From the NCBI GenBank assembly GCA_045580815.1, contig JAZNOL010000095.1, forward strand, positions 1 through 64,000: a stretch of DNA of 64,000 nt, read 5' to 3'. How positions within the stretch are numbered: position 1 is the first letter of the stretch; the number at the start of each line of letters is the position of its first letter. The stretch comes from JAZNOL01 sp045580815 (lineage in GTDB: Bacteria; Bacillota; Clostridia; RUG12999). The notes beneath the pieces were generated by a model. That model did no database searches and was not told where the DNA came from. It saw only the letters and a program-made list of their open reading frames with translations. The position numbers and the translations under genes were made by a program. Below are positions 56,331 through 64,000 of the stretch, piece after piece.

Positions 56331-58145
56331 ATGAAAGAAATTAAAAAAATCGGATTTTCGGATATTAAAATTACCGGCGGATTCTGGAAAGAAAAGCAGC
56401 GCATGGTGAAGGATGTTACAATTGATGCGGTTTATAACCGTTTTAAAGAAACCGGCAGATTTGATGCCTTTAAATGCACATGGAAAGAGGGCGACCCGAT
56501 AAAACCGCATATTTTCTGGGATTCGGACGTTGCAAAATGGATAGAGGGCGTGAGCTACTGTCTTATGGAAAAACGTGATGAGCGTCTTGAAAGCATCATT
56601 GAAGAAGTTATTGATAATATTATAAAAAACAGCGACGAAAACGGATATTTCAACAGTTATTTTCTTGTTACAGAACAGGACAAGCGGTTTAAAGTCCGCA
56701 ACATGCACGAGCTTTATTGTTTCGGTCATCTGATTGAGGCGGCGGTTGCATATTATAATGCAACAGGAAAAGACAGATTTTTAAAAGCGATATGCCGCTA
56801 TGCGGATTATGTTGAGAAAGTTTTCAAAATTGAAAAAAGTGCCGGGTTTATTACTCCCGGTCATCCGGAGCTTGAGCTTGCACTTATAAAGCTTTATGAA
56901 GCAACAGGTGAAAAACGTTATTTTGACCTTGCTGCTTATTTTATAGATGAGCATGGCAATAATGACCGTGACGATGTGCTTTACGAGGGAAGCAGAAAAG
57001 AAGTAAACCAGGATGAAATGCCGCTTAAAGACAGAGATACTCTTGAAGGGCACAGCGTGCGTGCACTTTATCTGCTTAGCGGTGCGGCTGATGTTGCAAA
57101 AATCCGCAAGGATAAGCAGCTTTTTGATGCCTGCCGCAGAACTTTTGACACTACGGTTAACAAAAGAATGTACATCACCGGTGGTGTTGGCTCAACTCAT
57201 ATAGGAGAAGCGTTTACCATTGATTATGATTTGCCGTCAAGAACAGCATATGCCGAAACCTGTGCCGCAATTGCTCTTGCGATGTTTGCAGGACGTATGC
57301 AGAACGCAGAAATAAACTCCGTATATGCTGACACGGTTGAGCGGGTTATTTATAACGGATTTTTATCCGGAGTTTCTATGAAAGGCAATGCATTTTTTTA
57401 TGAAAATCCGTTGGAAATTGACCCGGATTTCAACGTGGTTGACACAAGCAGCAACAACAAGCGCCGCTATCCCATAACACAACGTAAAGAAGTTTTTGAC
57501 TGTTCCTGCTGTCCGCCCAACGTGGTGCGGTTTATTCCGTCAATTTCGGGATTTATGTACGGTTATACCGATGATACTTTGTATATCCATCAGTATATGG
57601 AGTCCGATGCAGATTGCGACGGTATGAAAATTGTGCAAAAAACCGATTATCCCTCAACAGGAAATGTTAAAATTATTGCCCGCACAGGCAAGAAAACAGC
57701 TCTTCGTATTCCCGGCTGGTGCAGAAACTTTTCTCTTGACAGAGAATATACAATGGAAAATGGATATGCAATAATAGACGGCGACGGCGAAATAAATATC
57801 ACATTTGATATGACCGTAAATGTAATGCGTGCAAATCCGAATGTTCATGATATATGCGGAAAGGTTGCTGTTATGAGAGGACCCGTTGTTTACTGTGCAG
57901 AAGGTATTGACAACGGCAAAAATGTCAAAGACATAAGAATTTCTCCTTATGGAGAATTTAAAGAAGTCCACACAGAATTTTTGCTTCCCGGTCTTGTTAC
58001 AACAGGCTATAAACAACCGGAAACAGATAGTCTGTATTATCTTGCCGGGGATAACCGGAAGGAAGTGCAGCTTACTTTGATTCCATATTATGCCTTTGCA
58101 AACAGAGGCGAAAGCGAAATGCACGTGTGGCTTTTGGAAAAATAA
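56331..58145 (+). CDS. GH127 beta-L-arabinofuranosidase (DUF1680)
   Basis: 604 aa from the ATG at 56331, 7 bases after GGGAGG (56328 is a near alternative). No signal peptide, so cytoplasmic. By spacing to the Bifidobacterium enzyme HypBA1, the acid/base is Glu293 (GEAF), zinc ligands are Glu309 and Cys311 (YAETCAAI), and Cys393 with Cys394 (DCSCCPPN) provide the nucleophilic thiolate and fourth ligand. The Glu-to-Glu distance of 16 equals that in HypBA1. Other marks are GRFDAFK, HIFWDSDVAKWIEG and NMHELYCFGHLIEAAVAYY. It releases beta-L-arabinofuranose from oligosaccharides such as those of hydroxyproline-rich plant proteins. GH146 or another DUF1680 branch is a possible alternative. Confidence 0.88.
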   Translation: MKEIKKIGFSDIKITGGFWKEKQRMVKDVTIDAVYNRFKETGRFDAFKCTWKEGDPIKPHIFWDSDVAKWIEGVSYCLMEKRDERLESIIEEVIDNIIKNSDENGYFNSYFLVTEQDKRFKVRNMHELYCFGHLIEAAVAYYNATGKDRFLKAICRYADYVEKVFKIEKSAGFITPGHPELELALIKLYEATGEKRYFDLAAYFIDEHGNNDRDDVLYEGSRKEVNQDEMPLKDRDTLEGHSVRALYLLSGAADVAKIRKDKQLFDACRRTFDTTVNKRMYITGGVGSTHIGEAFTIDYDLPSRTAYAETCAAIALAMFAGRMQNAEINSVYADTVERVIYNGFLSGVSMKGNAFFYENPLEIDPDFNVVDTSSNNKRRYPITQRKEVFDCSCCPPNVVRFIPSISGFMYGYTDDTLYIHQYMESDADCDGMKIVQKTDYPSTGNVKIIARTGKKTALRIPGWCRNFSLDREYTMENGYAIIDGDGEINITFDMTVNVMRANPNVHDICGKVAVMRGPVVYCAEGIDNGKNVKDIRISPYGEFKEVHTEFLLPGLVTTGYKQPETDSLYYLAGDNRKEVQLTLIPYYAFANRGESEMHVWLLEK

Positions 58146-58169
58146 ATTTATTTAGAAACAGGTGTTTTT

Positions 58170-58976
58170 ATGCTTATTGATTTTCACACACACGTATTTC
58201 CCGAAAAAATTGCCGCACGGTCTTTAGAAGTACTTAAAGCAGGCATTTTAAAATGCGAGGGCATACATGCGACAGCTTATACTGACGGTACAGTTGTCGG
58301 TATACAAAAATCAATGACCGAAACTGGCGTTGATTTAAGCATTACTATGCCAATTGCAACAAAACCGTCACAGACAGAGTCCATAAACAATTTCGCAAAA
58401 ACGGTTTGTTGCGGAAATATAATTTCTTTTGCAACGCTCCATCCTCAAAATGAGGATATTGACAAAATTATGGAAAATGTTGCACGGTCGGGATTTAAAG
58501 GTATAAAGCTGCATCCGGAATTTCAGCAGACCTATATTGATAGTCCGGAGACAATAAAAATTTTTGAAAAAGCCGAGAAACTAAGGCTTTATACGGTTAT
58601 TCACTCCGGTGCGGATATAGGGCTTAAGCCACCGGTTCACTGCACTCCCGACAGACTTAAAAATGTGCTTGAATATGTCAGCGGAAAATACATAATCGCC
58701 GCTCACATGGGTGCATTCCGTATGTGGGATGATGTTGAAAAACATCTGGTGGGAACAGAAATAAATTTTGATACGGCATTTCTTAACGGATATATCAATC
58801 CCGAACAATATAAACGAATAATCAAAAACCACGGGGCAGATAAAATACTTTTTGGCAGCGATTTGCCCTGGGAAAATCCGATTGATACTTTAAATGGACT
58901 TAAATACTTAAACCTTGATAATGAGGAGCTTGAAAAAATCACCCATAAAAACGCAGAAAAAATTCTCGGATTATAG
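58170..58976 (+). CDS. Amidohydrolase-2 family metal-dependent hydrolase
   Basis: 268 aa with an AGGTG ribosome site, 24 bases after GH127. A TIM-barrel hydrolase: LIDFHTHVFPEKIA (HxH metal site), GFKGIKLHPEFQ, VIHSGADI, IIAAHMGAF, LFGSDLPWENP (Asp near the end). This pattern is shared by the ACMS-decarboxylase-like amidohydrolases. The operon position suggests that it opens a lactone or trims a sugar-derived product after arabinoside cleavage, but this is not established. Confidence 0.85.
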   Translation: MLIDFHTHVFPEKIAARSLEVLKAGILKCEGIHATAYTDGTVVGIQKSMTETGVDLSITMPIATKPSQTESINNFAKTVCCGNIISFATLHPQNEDIDKIMENVARSGFKGIKLHPEFQQTYIDSPETIKIFEKAEKLRLYTVIHSGADIGLKPPVHCTPDRLKNVLEYVSGKYIIAAHMGAFRMWDDVEKHLVGTEINFDTAFLNGYINPEQYKRIIKNHGADKILFGSDLPWENPIDTLNGLKYLNLDNEELEKITHKNAEKILGL

Positions 58977-59038
58977 GTTATATTTTTTGAGGTAAAATCA
59001 TATACATTGTCATAAATAAATTCAGTAGGTGATGTATT

Positions 59039-59524
59039 TTGACAAGTAGCATTGATTTTATGCCGCTTATTTTAGAAAATCCCCTGGCAATTGCCAAGAT
59101 TGCAGGAAGTCCTGATTATCCCGATATAAACGGAATTGTGCAGTTTTATCAGACGAATGCAGGAGTTATTGTTGCCGCTCGTGTGCAAGGTCTTCCCAAT
59201 CCTGACGACGAATGTAACAGTCCTGTTTTTGCAATTCATATTCATGAAGGCGAAAGATGCAGCGGAAATGAAACCGATTATTTTGCCGATGCAAAAACCC
59301 ATTATAACCCCGACGGCTGCCCTCATCCGTATCATGCAGGAGATATGCCTCCCCTTTTCGGTTGTAAAGGATTTGCATTTTCGGTGTTTTTGACCGACAG
59401 ATTTTCGGTTGATGAGATTTTTAAAAAAACAGTTGTAATTCACTCAAATCCGGATGATTTTTCATCGCAACCTGCAGGCAACTCAGGAACAAAAATTGCC
59501 TGCGGGGTAATAGAAAACGTTTAA
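59039..59524 (+). CDS. Cu/Zn superoxide dismutase family protein, no signal peptide
   Basis: 161 aa starting with TTG at 59039 (GGTGATG ribosome site). Copper ligands by alignment are His67 and His69 (AIHIHEG), His88 (KTHYNP, bridging) and His135 (VVIHSNPDDF); zinc ligands are His88, His96, His99 and Asp102 (CPHPYHAGD). Cys74 and Cys155 match the conserved disulfide. The catalytic guide Arg is Lys152 (NSGTKIACGVI). All metal ligands are intact, unlike B. subtilis YojM. Without a signal peptide the protein is probably cytoplasmic, unusual for a bacterial Cu/Zn enzyme. Possible roles are superoxide removal or copper handling in an anaerobe. Confidence 0.85.
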   Translation: MTSSIDFMPLILENPLAIAKIAGSPDYPDINGIVQFYQTNAGVIVAARVQGLPNPDDECNSPVFAIHIHEGERCSGNETDYFADAKTHYNPDGCPHPYHAGDMPPLFGCKGFAFSVFLTDRFSVDEIFKKTVVIHSNPDDFSSQPAGNSGTKIACGVIENV

Positions 59525-59532
59525 TTTCAATA

Positions 59533-59557
59533 AATATCCCCCGTATAACGGGGGTAT
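59533..59557 (+). terminator. Terminator after the SOD gene
   Basis: AATATCCCCCGT pairs with ACGGGGGTATT around TATA, followed by TCATTTT. Confidence 0.8.
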
Positions 59558-59670
59558 TTCATTTTCGGGCATAGCCCTACCCATTACTGGCTGCGCACAA
59601 GTGCGCCTTTTTATTGACCTGCCAGCCATGCGATTGTTACTTACTACCCATAAACGGGTTGTTGTTTTGC

Positions 59671-59896
59671 AGGCTTCCCCTTGAGAGGAGGCTGTCGAGC
59701 ATTGCGAGACTGATGAGGTGTAGCCGCTTTTACGGCGTATTTTATAATAACGGATTTCTTTGAAATTCTACACCTCATCCTAGTTTTGCTCCGCAAAACC
59801 CACCTGTCTCGCTATGGCTCGGTCACACACGGCTCTGACAGTTCCCCGCACTGTCATTCACTACCGTGTGAGCTTCGCCCCTCAAGGGGAAGGCTT
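59671..59896. mobile_element. MITE-like palindromic element
   Basis: The ends AGGCTTCCCCTTGAG (59671-59685) and CTCAAGGGGAAGGCTT (59881-59896) are inverted repeats. Inside are nested inverted repeats: GATGAGGTGTAG/CTACACCTCATC (59712-59723, 59768-59779), the pair TGTCGAGCATTGCGAGAC/GTCTCGCTATGGCTCGG, and CACACGG/CCGTGTG. There is no open frame. This is a non-autonomous, highly structured intergenic repeat of the kind that is widespread in clostridial genomes. Related scraps lie just upstream (TGCGCACAAGTGCGC hairpin near 59591-59605) and at 63058-63081. Confidence 0.75.
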
Positions 59897-60031
59897 ATGA
59901 GCAACAATAGTTTTAAGCTAAATTCTAGTTCGCAACAAATTTTTATTTTATTAAAAATTTAATTTTTTTCCACTCATCGGTTAACCTTTTTTGAACCACG
60001 CGACTATCGCCTGTTTTCGTTATACAAAACG

Positions 60032-60056
60032 ACAGGGACGGAAAAACCGTCCCTGT
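60032..60056 (-). terminator. Terminator of the 434-aa SLH gene
   Basis: ACAGGGACGG and CCGTCCCTGT pair around five bases; on the minus strand CGTTTTG follows. The stem begins 4 bases past the stop codon. Confidence 0.8.
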
Positions 60057-60059
60057 TAT

Positions 60060-61364
60060 TTATTTTTTCGCACTGTTTATTAAATCCATAATTCCGGCAA
60101 GTTCATAATATCTTAAAACATTCTCTTTATATTGTATTGTATCAATTAATACATCTTCGTATGTCAAATCTGAATCTTCGTTGATTTTATGTGCATAGCG
60201 ATAAAAAATTTCATTATTACCATCAAGTTTTGTTTCTGTTACACCTATGTAGTTCACTGCCGTCATATTTAAAAGGCGGTCAAGAAGAATGTAGAAATCT
60301 TCTCTGTCAAGTTCTTTGTCCGGGTTATAATAAAAAGAGTCCGACTTTTTTACAACGCCGTTTTCGATGGCAAGAAGATAAACATCTTCGATACTGTCTT
60401 CTGACAAAGCTGTTCCATATGTAATCTGCATTATCAAGTTTACAAATTCATTTGATTTTACAATCATATCAGGACATACGTACTTGTTTTCCCCCTGTAC
60501 AATACTATTTGCACCAATATAGTTATACAGTATAAGTGCATATCCGTAAACGTCAAATTCTTGTGTCTTTTTCAAATCTTCTGCAATGGGTACAAGCGAT
60601 GTTCCTAATCCGATATTTGCATATACAGCATATTCACTTGTTGTACCGACTAATTTAGCAAGAGAAATCACCATTTCGCGACGTGTAATAAAATCATCCG
60701 AAAAACTTTCATTAATTATCCCATAGTTTTTAAGTTTTTCCTCAATGTCATTAATATTATGAGTTTTAGGAAAAATCTCGTACATTCTCATAACAGTTAC
60801 TATAGCTTCCTGTTTAGTTGTGTTATCTTTCGGATTAAAATAACCGCTTTCATCTCCGTGCATAATGTTAAGTTTTTGCATAGCAACAACTGCATCAACA
60901 GCCCAATCCGAAATGTCAGCAACATCTTTATATTCAGAAATCTCTTTTTCAAAATCCGCATTTTGTCCTGTAATCTTGTAAATATTATATAAAATCACAG
61001 AAAGTTCTTCACGCGTTATGTTATCATAGGGCATAAATAAATTTTCACCTTTGCCCTTCACTATACCATTTTGAAATAAATATAAAATGCTTTCATCTTC
61101 TGTGTCATAAAACGGGGTTTTTGTTGATACATCAGGTAAAATATCAACGCCTTTTGCTTTTATCATATTACATGCCAATTCACAAAATTCAATACGCGAT
61201 ATTTTTTTAGTATATCCGGAGGCAATGTCGCCGGCTAAAATTCCTGTATCAACGGCATTTTCCACTATTTCAACTGCCCACTCAGACGGAACATCTGCAG
61301 CATAGCATACAGCCATATTTAATGTAACTGCCACAACTAACAACCATATCAAAAATTTCTTCAT
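60060..61364 (-). CDS. Secreted SLH-domain protein (434 aa)
   Basis: Signal peptide (1-23) then at least three SLH repeats over about 25-190: PSEWAVEIVENAVDTGILAG, PFYDTEDESILYLFQNGIVKG with NITREELSVILYNIY, and YKDVADISDWAVDAVVAMQKLNIMHG with FNPKDNTTKQEAIVTVMR. The C-terminal half has further degenerate SLH-like segments (FITRREMVISLAKLVG, YYNPDKELDREDFYILLDRLLN). So it consists mainly of SLH repeats with no cargo domain, and could coat the wall. Strong AAAGGAGG ribosome site. It is outside the glycan locus and next to sporulation genes. Confidence 0.88.
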   Translation of the reverse strand: MKKFLIWLLVVAVTLNMAVCYAADVPSEWAVEIVENAVDTGILAGDIASGYTKKISRIEFCELACNMIKAKGVDILPDVSTKTPFYDTEDESILYLFQNGIVKGKGENLFMPYDNITREELSVILYNIYKITGQNADFEKEISEYKDVADISDWAVDAVVAMQKLNIMHGDESGYFNPKDNTTKQEAIVTVMRMYEIFPKTHNINDIEEKLKNYGIINESFSDDFITRREMVISLAKLVGTTSEYAVYANIGLGTSLVPIAEDLKKTQEFDVYGYALILYNYIGANSIVQGENKYVCPDMIVKSNEFVNLIMQITYGTALSEDSIEDVYLLAIENGVVKKSDSFYYNPDKELDREDFYILLDRLLNMTAVNYIGVTETKLDGNNEIFYRYAHKINEDSDLTYEDVLIDTIQYKENVLRYYELAGIMDLINSAKK

Positions 61365-61396
61365 GGTTTACCTCCTTTAACCCTCGGTTTTTATTT

Positions 61397-61425
61397 ATTA
61401 TATCATAAATTGCCGGCTCTGTCAA
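61397..61425 (-). promoter_or_regulatory. Promoter of the 434-aa SLH gene
   Basis: On the minus strand TTGACA (61425-61420), a 17-base spacer and TATAAT (61402-61397), a perfect consensus. The -35 box lies in the loop of the terminator hairpin at 61407-61445. Confidence 0.8.
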
Positions 61426-61445
61426 CAAAACAAAGCCGGCAATTT
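61407..61445 (-). terminator. Terminator of the spoVAF-like gene, overlapping the next promoter
   Basis: AAATTGCCGGCT pairs with AGCCGGCAATTT around 15 bases. It lies 44 bases after the stop of the upstream gene and overlaps the -35 and spacer of the SLH promoter. Confidence 0.7.
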
Positions 61446-61488
61446 TATAGGATAATAAACCAAATACGTGTTATAGTTTTTAGAAATT

Positions 61489-62958
61489 TTATCTACGCAA
61501 TCTTCCCCTGCCTAAAAATTCTTTAATTTTTTTGAAACTAAACGGTATAAACGGATAAAAGTATCCGCTTCCGTCCACAGCCTTAATGCTTGCTGTAAAT
61601 ATGAAAAAGCCGACTATGCTTATACCAAGCCCCCAAAGTCCGAAAAGCTGTACCATACACAGCATCACAATACGAATAAATTTAAGGGCATAACCGAACT
61701 CAAAATTCGGATATACATACAGTGCAATTGCCAAAAACGCCATATAGAAAATTGTTTCTGCCGTAAGCCAGCCTGAGGAAACAGCATACTCCCCTATAAG
61801 CAAAGCACCAACAATACTAAGCGAGCCACCCAGCGAGCTTGGAGTGTTAAGAGTGGAAATACGCACCACCTCAAGCACAAATTCCATCACCAGCAGTTGC
61901 ACAAAAATAGGCACCTTAAACTCGCTGTTTATCCGTAGTATTTCAAGCCAGCCCGGAATCTGCTCCGGGTTGTTCATATAATACAGCCATATGGGCGTGA
62001 ACACCACCGAAAACACAAGCAGCAAGGTTTTTACAATTCTATAATAAAACGCTGTAATCGGGCGAAAATAATAGTCGTTTGCATCACGCAGAAAATCTAT
62101 AAAATGCGTTGGCAGAATCATCGCCGAGGATGAGTTGTCAATAAGCAGAACGATGCCGCCCTGAAGTATTGCCGCACTGGTTTCATCAGGCCTTTCGCTG
62201 TAACGCACAACCGGATAGGGATTGTACCATTTTGGCGGAAAAAGTGCTTCGGAAAGGGTTTCCTGGTTCATTGTAAGTGCCTGAATGTCTATTGACTCAA
62301 GTTTATTTTTCAGTTCTTTTAAAAACTTTTTATCACAAAGGTTGTCCATGTAACACACAACAATGTCGGATTTCGATTGTTTTCCTACTAAAAACCGTTC
62401 CATACAAAGCTGTTCGGAACGTATTCTTCGACGGACAAGAGCCGAGTTGAATATAGAAATTTCAACAAATCCGTCATGTGACCCACGCACAACCTTGTCT
62501 TTTTCCGGTTCGGTTGTGTCACGTTGCGGAAAACTTTTTGCATCAATGACAAAAACCGTGTCGATTTTATCAACAAAAAGTACCAGTGACCCAAGCATCA
62601 GTGCATACGCCGAGCTTTCAAGGTCTTTTCCCGTCGCAATTTCCACAAAAGGAATGTTTGACATAAGCATATCGTTTTCGGTGAAAATCTGCCCAGGCTG
62701 CACTTTTTTATCCATCATGGAACGCAGAATCTGCGTTGATGTCTGTGCACTGGAATTGCCGTCTATAAGGAACATACCGGCTTTCTGATTCCCTATTTTA
62801 AATGACCGGAAAATCATATCAAAGTTTTTATCGAATTTTACAAATTCTTTGAAATTCTTTACATTTTCATTTAAATCTGCGGTTATATTCATAAAAGCAT
62901 ACTGCCTTTCTGATATTTTTTGCAAATAGTATTTATTTTTATCTGCAAAAATATTCAT
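61489..62958 (-). CDS. Stage V sporulation protein AF-like / GerA-family spore membrane protein
   Basis: Up to 489 aa. The ATG at 62958 lacks a clear ribosome site; ATG at 62892 (467 aa) follows AGAAAGG and gives the usual SpoVAF-like start before FDMIFRSFKIGNQKAGMFLIDG, so it may be the true start. The GerA-family region includes KVVRGSHDGFVEISIFNSALVRRRIRSEQL, AILQGGIVLLIDNSSSAMILPTHFIDFLRDANDYY and a C-terminal membrane domain of about five helices with LNTPSSLGGSLSIVGALLIGEYAV. The RGxxxGF and NTP.SLG motifs are characteristic. SpoVAF acts in the spore inner membrane during germination. No gerB or gerC genes are adjacent, which favours SpoVAF over GerAA. Confidence 0.88.
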   Translation of the reverse strand: MNIFADKNKYYLQKISERQYAFMNITADLNENVKNFKEFVKFDKNFDMIFRSFKIGNQKAGMFLIDGNSSAQTSTQILRSMMDKKVQPGQIFTENDMLMSNIPFVEIATGKDLESSAYALMLGSLVLFVDKIDTVFVIDAKSFPQRDTTEPEKDKVVRGSHDGFVEISIFNSALVRRRIRSEQLCMERFLVGKQSKSDIVVCYMDNLCDKKFLKELKNKLESIDIQALTMNQETLSEALFPPKWYNPYPVVRYSERPDETSAAILQGGIVLLIDNSSSAMILPTHFIDFLRDANDYYFRPITAFYYRIVKTLLLVFSVVFTPIWLYYMNNPEQIPGWLEILRINSEFKVPIFVQLLVMEFVLEVVRISTLNTPSSLGGSLSIVGALLIGEYAVSSGWLTAETIFYMAFLAIALYVYPNFEFGYALKFIRIVMLCMVQLFGLWGLGISIVGFFIFTASIKAVDGSGYFYPFIPFSFKKIKEFLGRGRLRR

Positions 62959-63091
62959 ATGGCGTATGCTTTTAAATTGATATTTTGTTTTAAAAGTGAA
63001 GATTTTTTATTCATGCCGTTTCACGGCATCCCCCATCAGTCACGCCTGTGCATGACAGCTTCCCCCAAGGCGAAGCCTTATCGCAAGCAAA
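62959..63091. repeat. Gap with a degenerate palindromic repeat fragment
   Basis: This 133-base gap holds CATGCCGTTTCACGGCAT (63012-63029) and AGCTTCCCCC..CGAAGCCTTA (63058-63081), the latter resembling one end of the MITE-like element at 59671. No gene is present. Confidence 0.5.
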
Positions 63092-63778
63092 TCACAGACA
63101 CACAAAAAACTCTCCGCTTTCGTCTATTCCCATACAAATTGCTTTATACATAATTTTACCATCATCAATTTTAAATGTTTTTTCTTCCATTTTGCCAAAG
63201 GGGTTCGTGATGTTTTTCAAAACCGGCACAGCTACAGCAATATAATGCACGCCATCCTCGTCACATACGCCCAGCATATAATGACCGCCGCTGTTTATAC
63301 TTCGGTACACATTTTCAAACGACATGACATATTTCATGATTTTATAGTTACAGGGCATAACATAACCGTTTATTTTTTGCCACAAAAAATCCATATTTAG
63401 AAAATTATCAAAGGTAAACACAGTTTTTCTGTCAAAATAATTTTCGGATTTTTCACTTTTTTCGAGTTTTGCTTTAGGCTGGAAAAACTCTTCGCTACCC
63501 ATACAGCGTTCACCCCACATTTCAACTGTTCCCGTTCCGCTTTTTCTGTTTTTCCGGACTATTGCCAGAGCACTGGTATTTCTTTCTTTTGCAGGTAGTC
63601 TTCCACAATTTTCCGAGAGCTTTCCCAAATATGAAAGTCTGCCGTCACATGAAGCAAACACATCAAAATATTCCTCTTGTGACAGGGAATTTGTCGGATT
63701 TATCTTTATTTCGGCAACGCCGTTTTTAATTAATGCTGTTCCGCCGCCTTTTCCAGTAAATACAAATTTTTTATCCAT
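63092..63778 (-). CDS. Hypothetical protein (228 aa)
   Basis: Not recognised. No signal peptide or membrane helix. The first 60 residues are beta-like, with a Gly-rich opening (FTGKGGGTALIKNGVAEIKI) and YLGKLSENCGRL. The second half (FLWQKINGYVMPCNYKIMKYVMS, SGGHYMLGVCDEDGVHYIAVAVP) could be a small alpha/beta domain. It lies between the spore-membrane gene and a cell-wall amidase gene and reads in the same direction, so a sporulation or germination link is conceivable. Confidence 0.6.
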   Translation of the reverse strand: MDKKFVFTGKGGGTALIKNGVAEIKINPTNSLSQEEYFDVFASCDGRLSYLGKLSENCGRLPAKERNTSALAIVRKNRKSGTGTVEMWGERCMGSEEFFQPKAKLEKSEKSENYFDRKTVFTFDNFLNMDFLWQKINGYVMPCNYKIMKYVMSFENVYRSINSGGHYMLGVCDEDGVHYIAVAVPVLKNITNPFGKMEEKTFKIDDGKIMYKAICMGIDESGEFFVCL

Positions 63779-63796
63779 ACCACATTCCGTTTCTTT

Positions 63797-64000
63797 TTAA
63801 TTTTTCTGTAAATAAAACTTGTTTATACCGCTGAAAACAGCCGCTGCGATTTTTTGCTGATAGTCGTCGGTTTTAAGCCGTGCAAGGTCTTTTTCGTTTG
63901 ACAAAAATCCACATTCCACCACAACAGAGGGAATCGAAGTATCACTTAAAATAAAAATATTTTTTGACCCGTCTTTTGCCACTCTGGTATTTTCCGGGTC
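63797..64000 (-). CDS. N-acetylmuramoyl-L-alanine amidase, CwlD-like, C-terminal part (partial, 5' end outside window)
   Basis: The frame is open to the right edge and gives 67 residues. DTSIPSVVVECGFLSNEKDLARLKTDDYQQKIAAAVFSGINKF is the C-terminal end of Amidase_3 zinc enzymes; the Glu in VECGFLSN is the catalytic one. It cuts the amide bond between muramic acid and the stem peptide. In spore formers, CwlD makes muramic lactam of the cortex, and the neighbouring spoVAF-like gene suggests that role. Confidence 0.85.
   Translation of the reverse strand, partial: DPENTRVAKDGSKNIFILSDTSIPSVVVECGFLSNEKDLARLKTDDYQQKIAAAVFSGINKFYLQKN

Noticed and set aside
59525..60059. Possible tRNA or structured ncRNA gene in the gap
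   Set aside because: The folded parts are explained by the palindromic element and two terminators; no cloverleaf or T-arm consensus was found.

Overview
The window comes from a low-GC, Gram-positive, spore-forming anaerobe of the class Clostridia, probably an uncultured gut or rumen lineage. Evidence: AGGAGG-type ribosome sites, sigma-A-like TTGACA/TATAAT promoters, many S-layer homology (SLH) proteins, a GerA/SpoVAF-type spore protein, a CwlD-like amidase and SecG. No rRNA, tRNA, CRISPR array, intact insertion sequence or prophage was seen.

The dominant structure (about 0.7-45.4 kb) is a 45-kb surface glycan-utilisation locus made of two divergent arms that meet in a 0.73-kb non-coding hub (24632-25357). 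The minus arm, read from 24631 down to 679, encodes: a three-module NodB-type deacetylase; a sugar ABC importer (lipoprotein and two permeases, no ATPase); a two-component system; a 1522-aa SLH-anchored binding protein; two paralogous GH51-like clan GH-A glycosidases, one SLH-anchored; and a long protein with N-terminal SLH repeats. The plus arm (25358-45369) encodes: an XRE-HTH/N-acetylglucosamine-kinase-like fusion; a GH30-like enzyme with Ig, CBM9-like and copper-amine-oxidase-N modules; an SLH-anchored binding protein; two more long N-terminal SLH proteins; a secreted two-part binding protein; a second GH30-like enzyme; and a cytoplasmic GH42-like glycosidase. The arms share unusual repeated modules: a lectin-like EDFEDYE module (seven copies), a short CWDG..PL module (five proteins), helical stalks with Gly-rich linkers, and a central DxDxDGxxD loop in three SLH paralogues. 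A dispersed repeat of about 115 bp sits at the left edge and in the hub, with a shorter match at the right edge.

The inferred logic is extracellular capture, deacetylation and cleavage of a complex glycan at the S-layer, oligosaccharide import, cytoplasmic finishing by the GH42-like enzyme, and control by the two-component system and possibly the HTH-kinase. The substrate cannot be read from sequence; GH51-like and GH30-like enzymes, plus the separate GH127 locus, make an arabinose- or xylose-containing plant glycan the first guess.

From 45.5 to 59.5 kb the genes are separate small units: a D,D-carboxypeptidase, a PAS protein with an iron-sulfur flavoprotein, a catalytically degenerate phosphohexomutase, a YbhJ-like aconitase-family hydratase, secG, an NCS2 nucleobase permease, a divergent ArsR/MATE pair, and an AraC regulator divergent from a GH127 beta-L-arabinofuranosidase/amidohydrolase pair, followed by a Cu/Zn superoxide dismutase. 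From 59.5 kb to the end are a palindromic MITE-like element, a smaller SLH protein, a spoVAF-like gene, an unknown protein and the 3' end of a cell-wall amidase gene. The left edge holds the 3' end of a DUF4143 ATPase gene.
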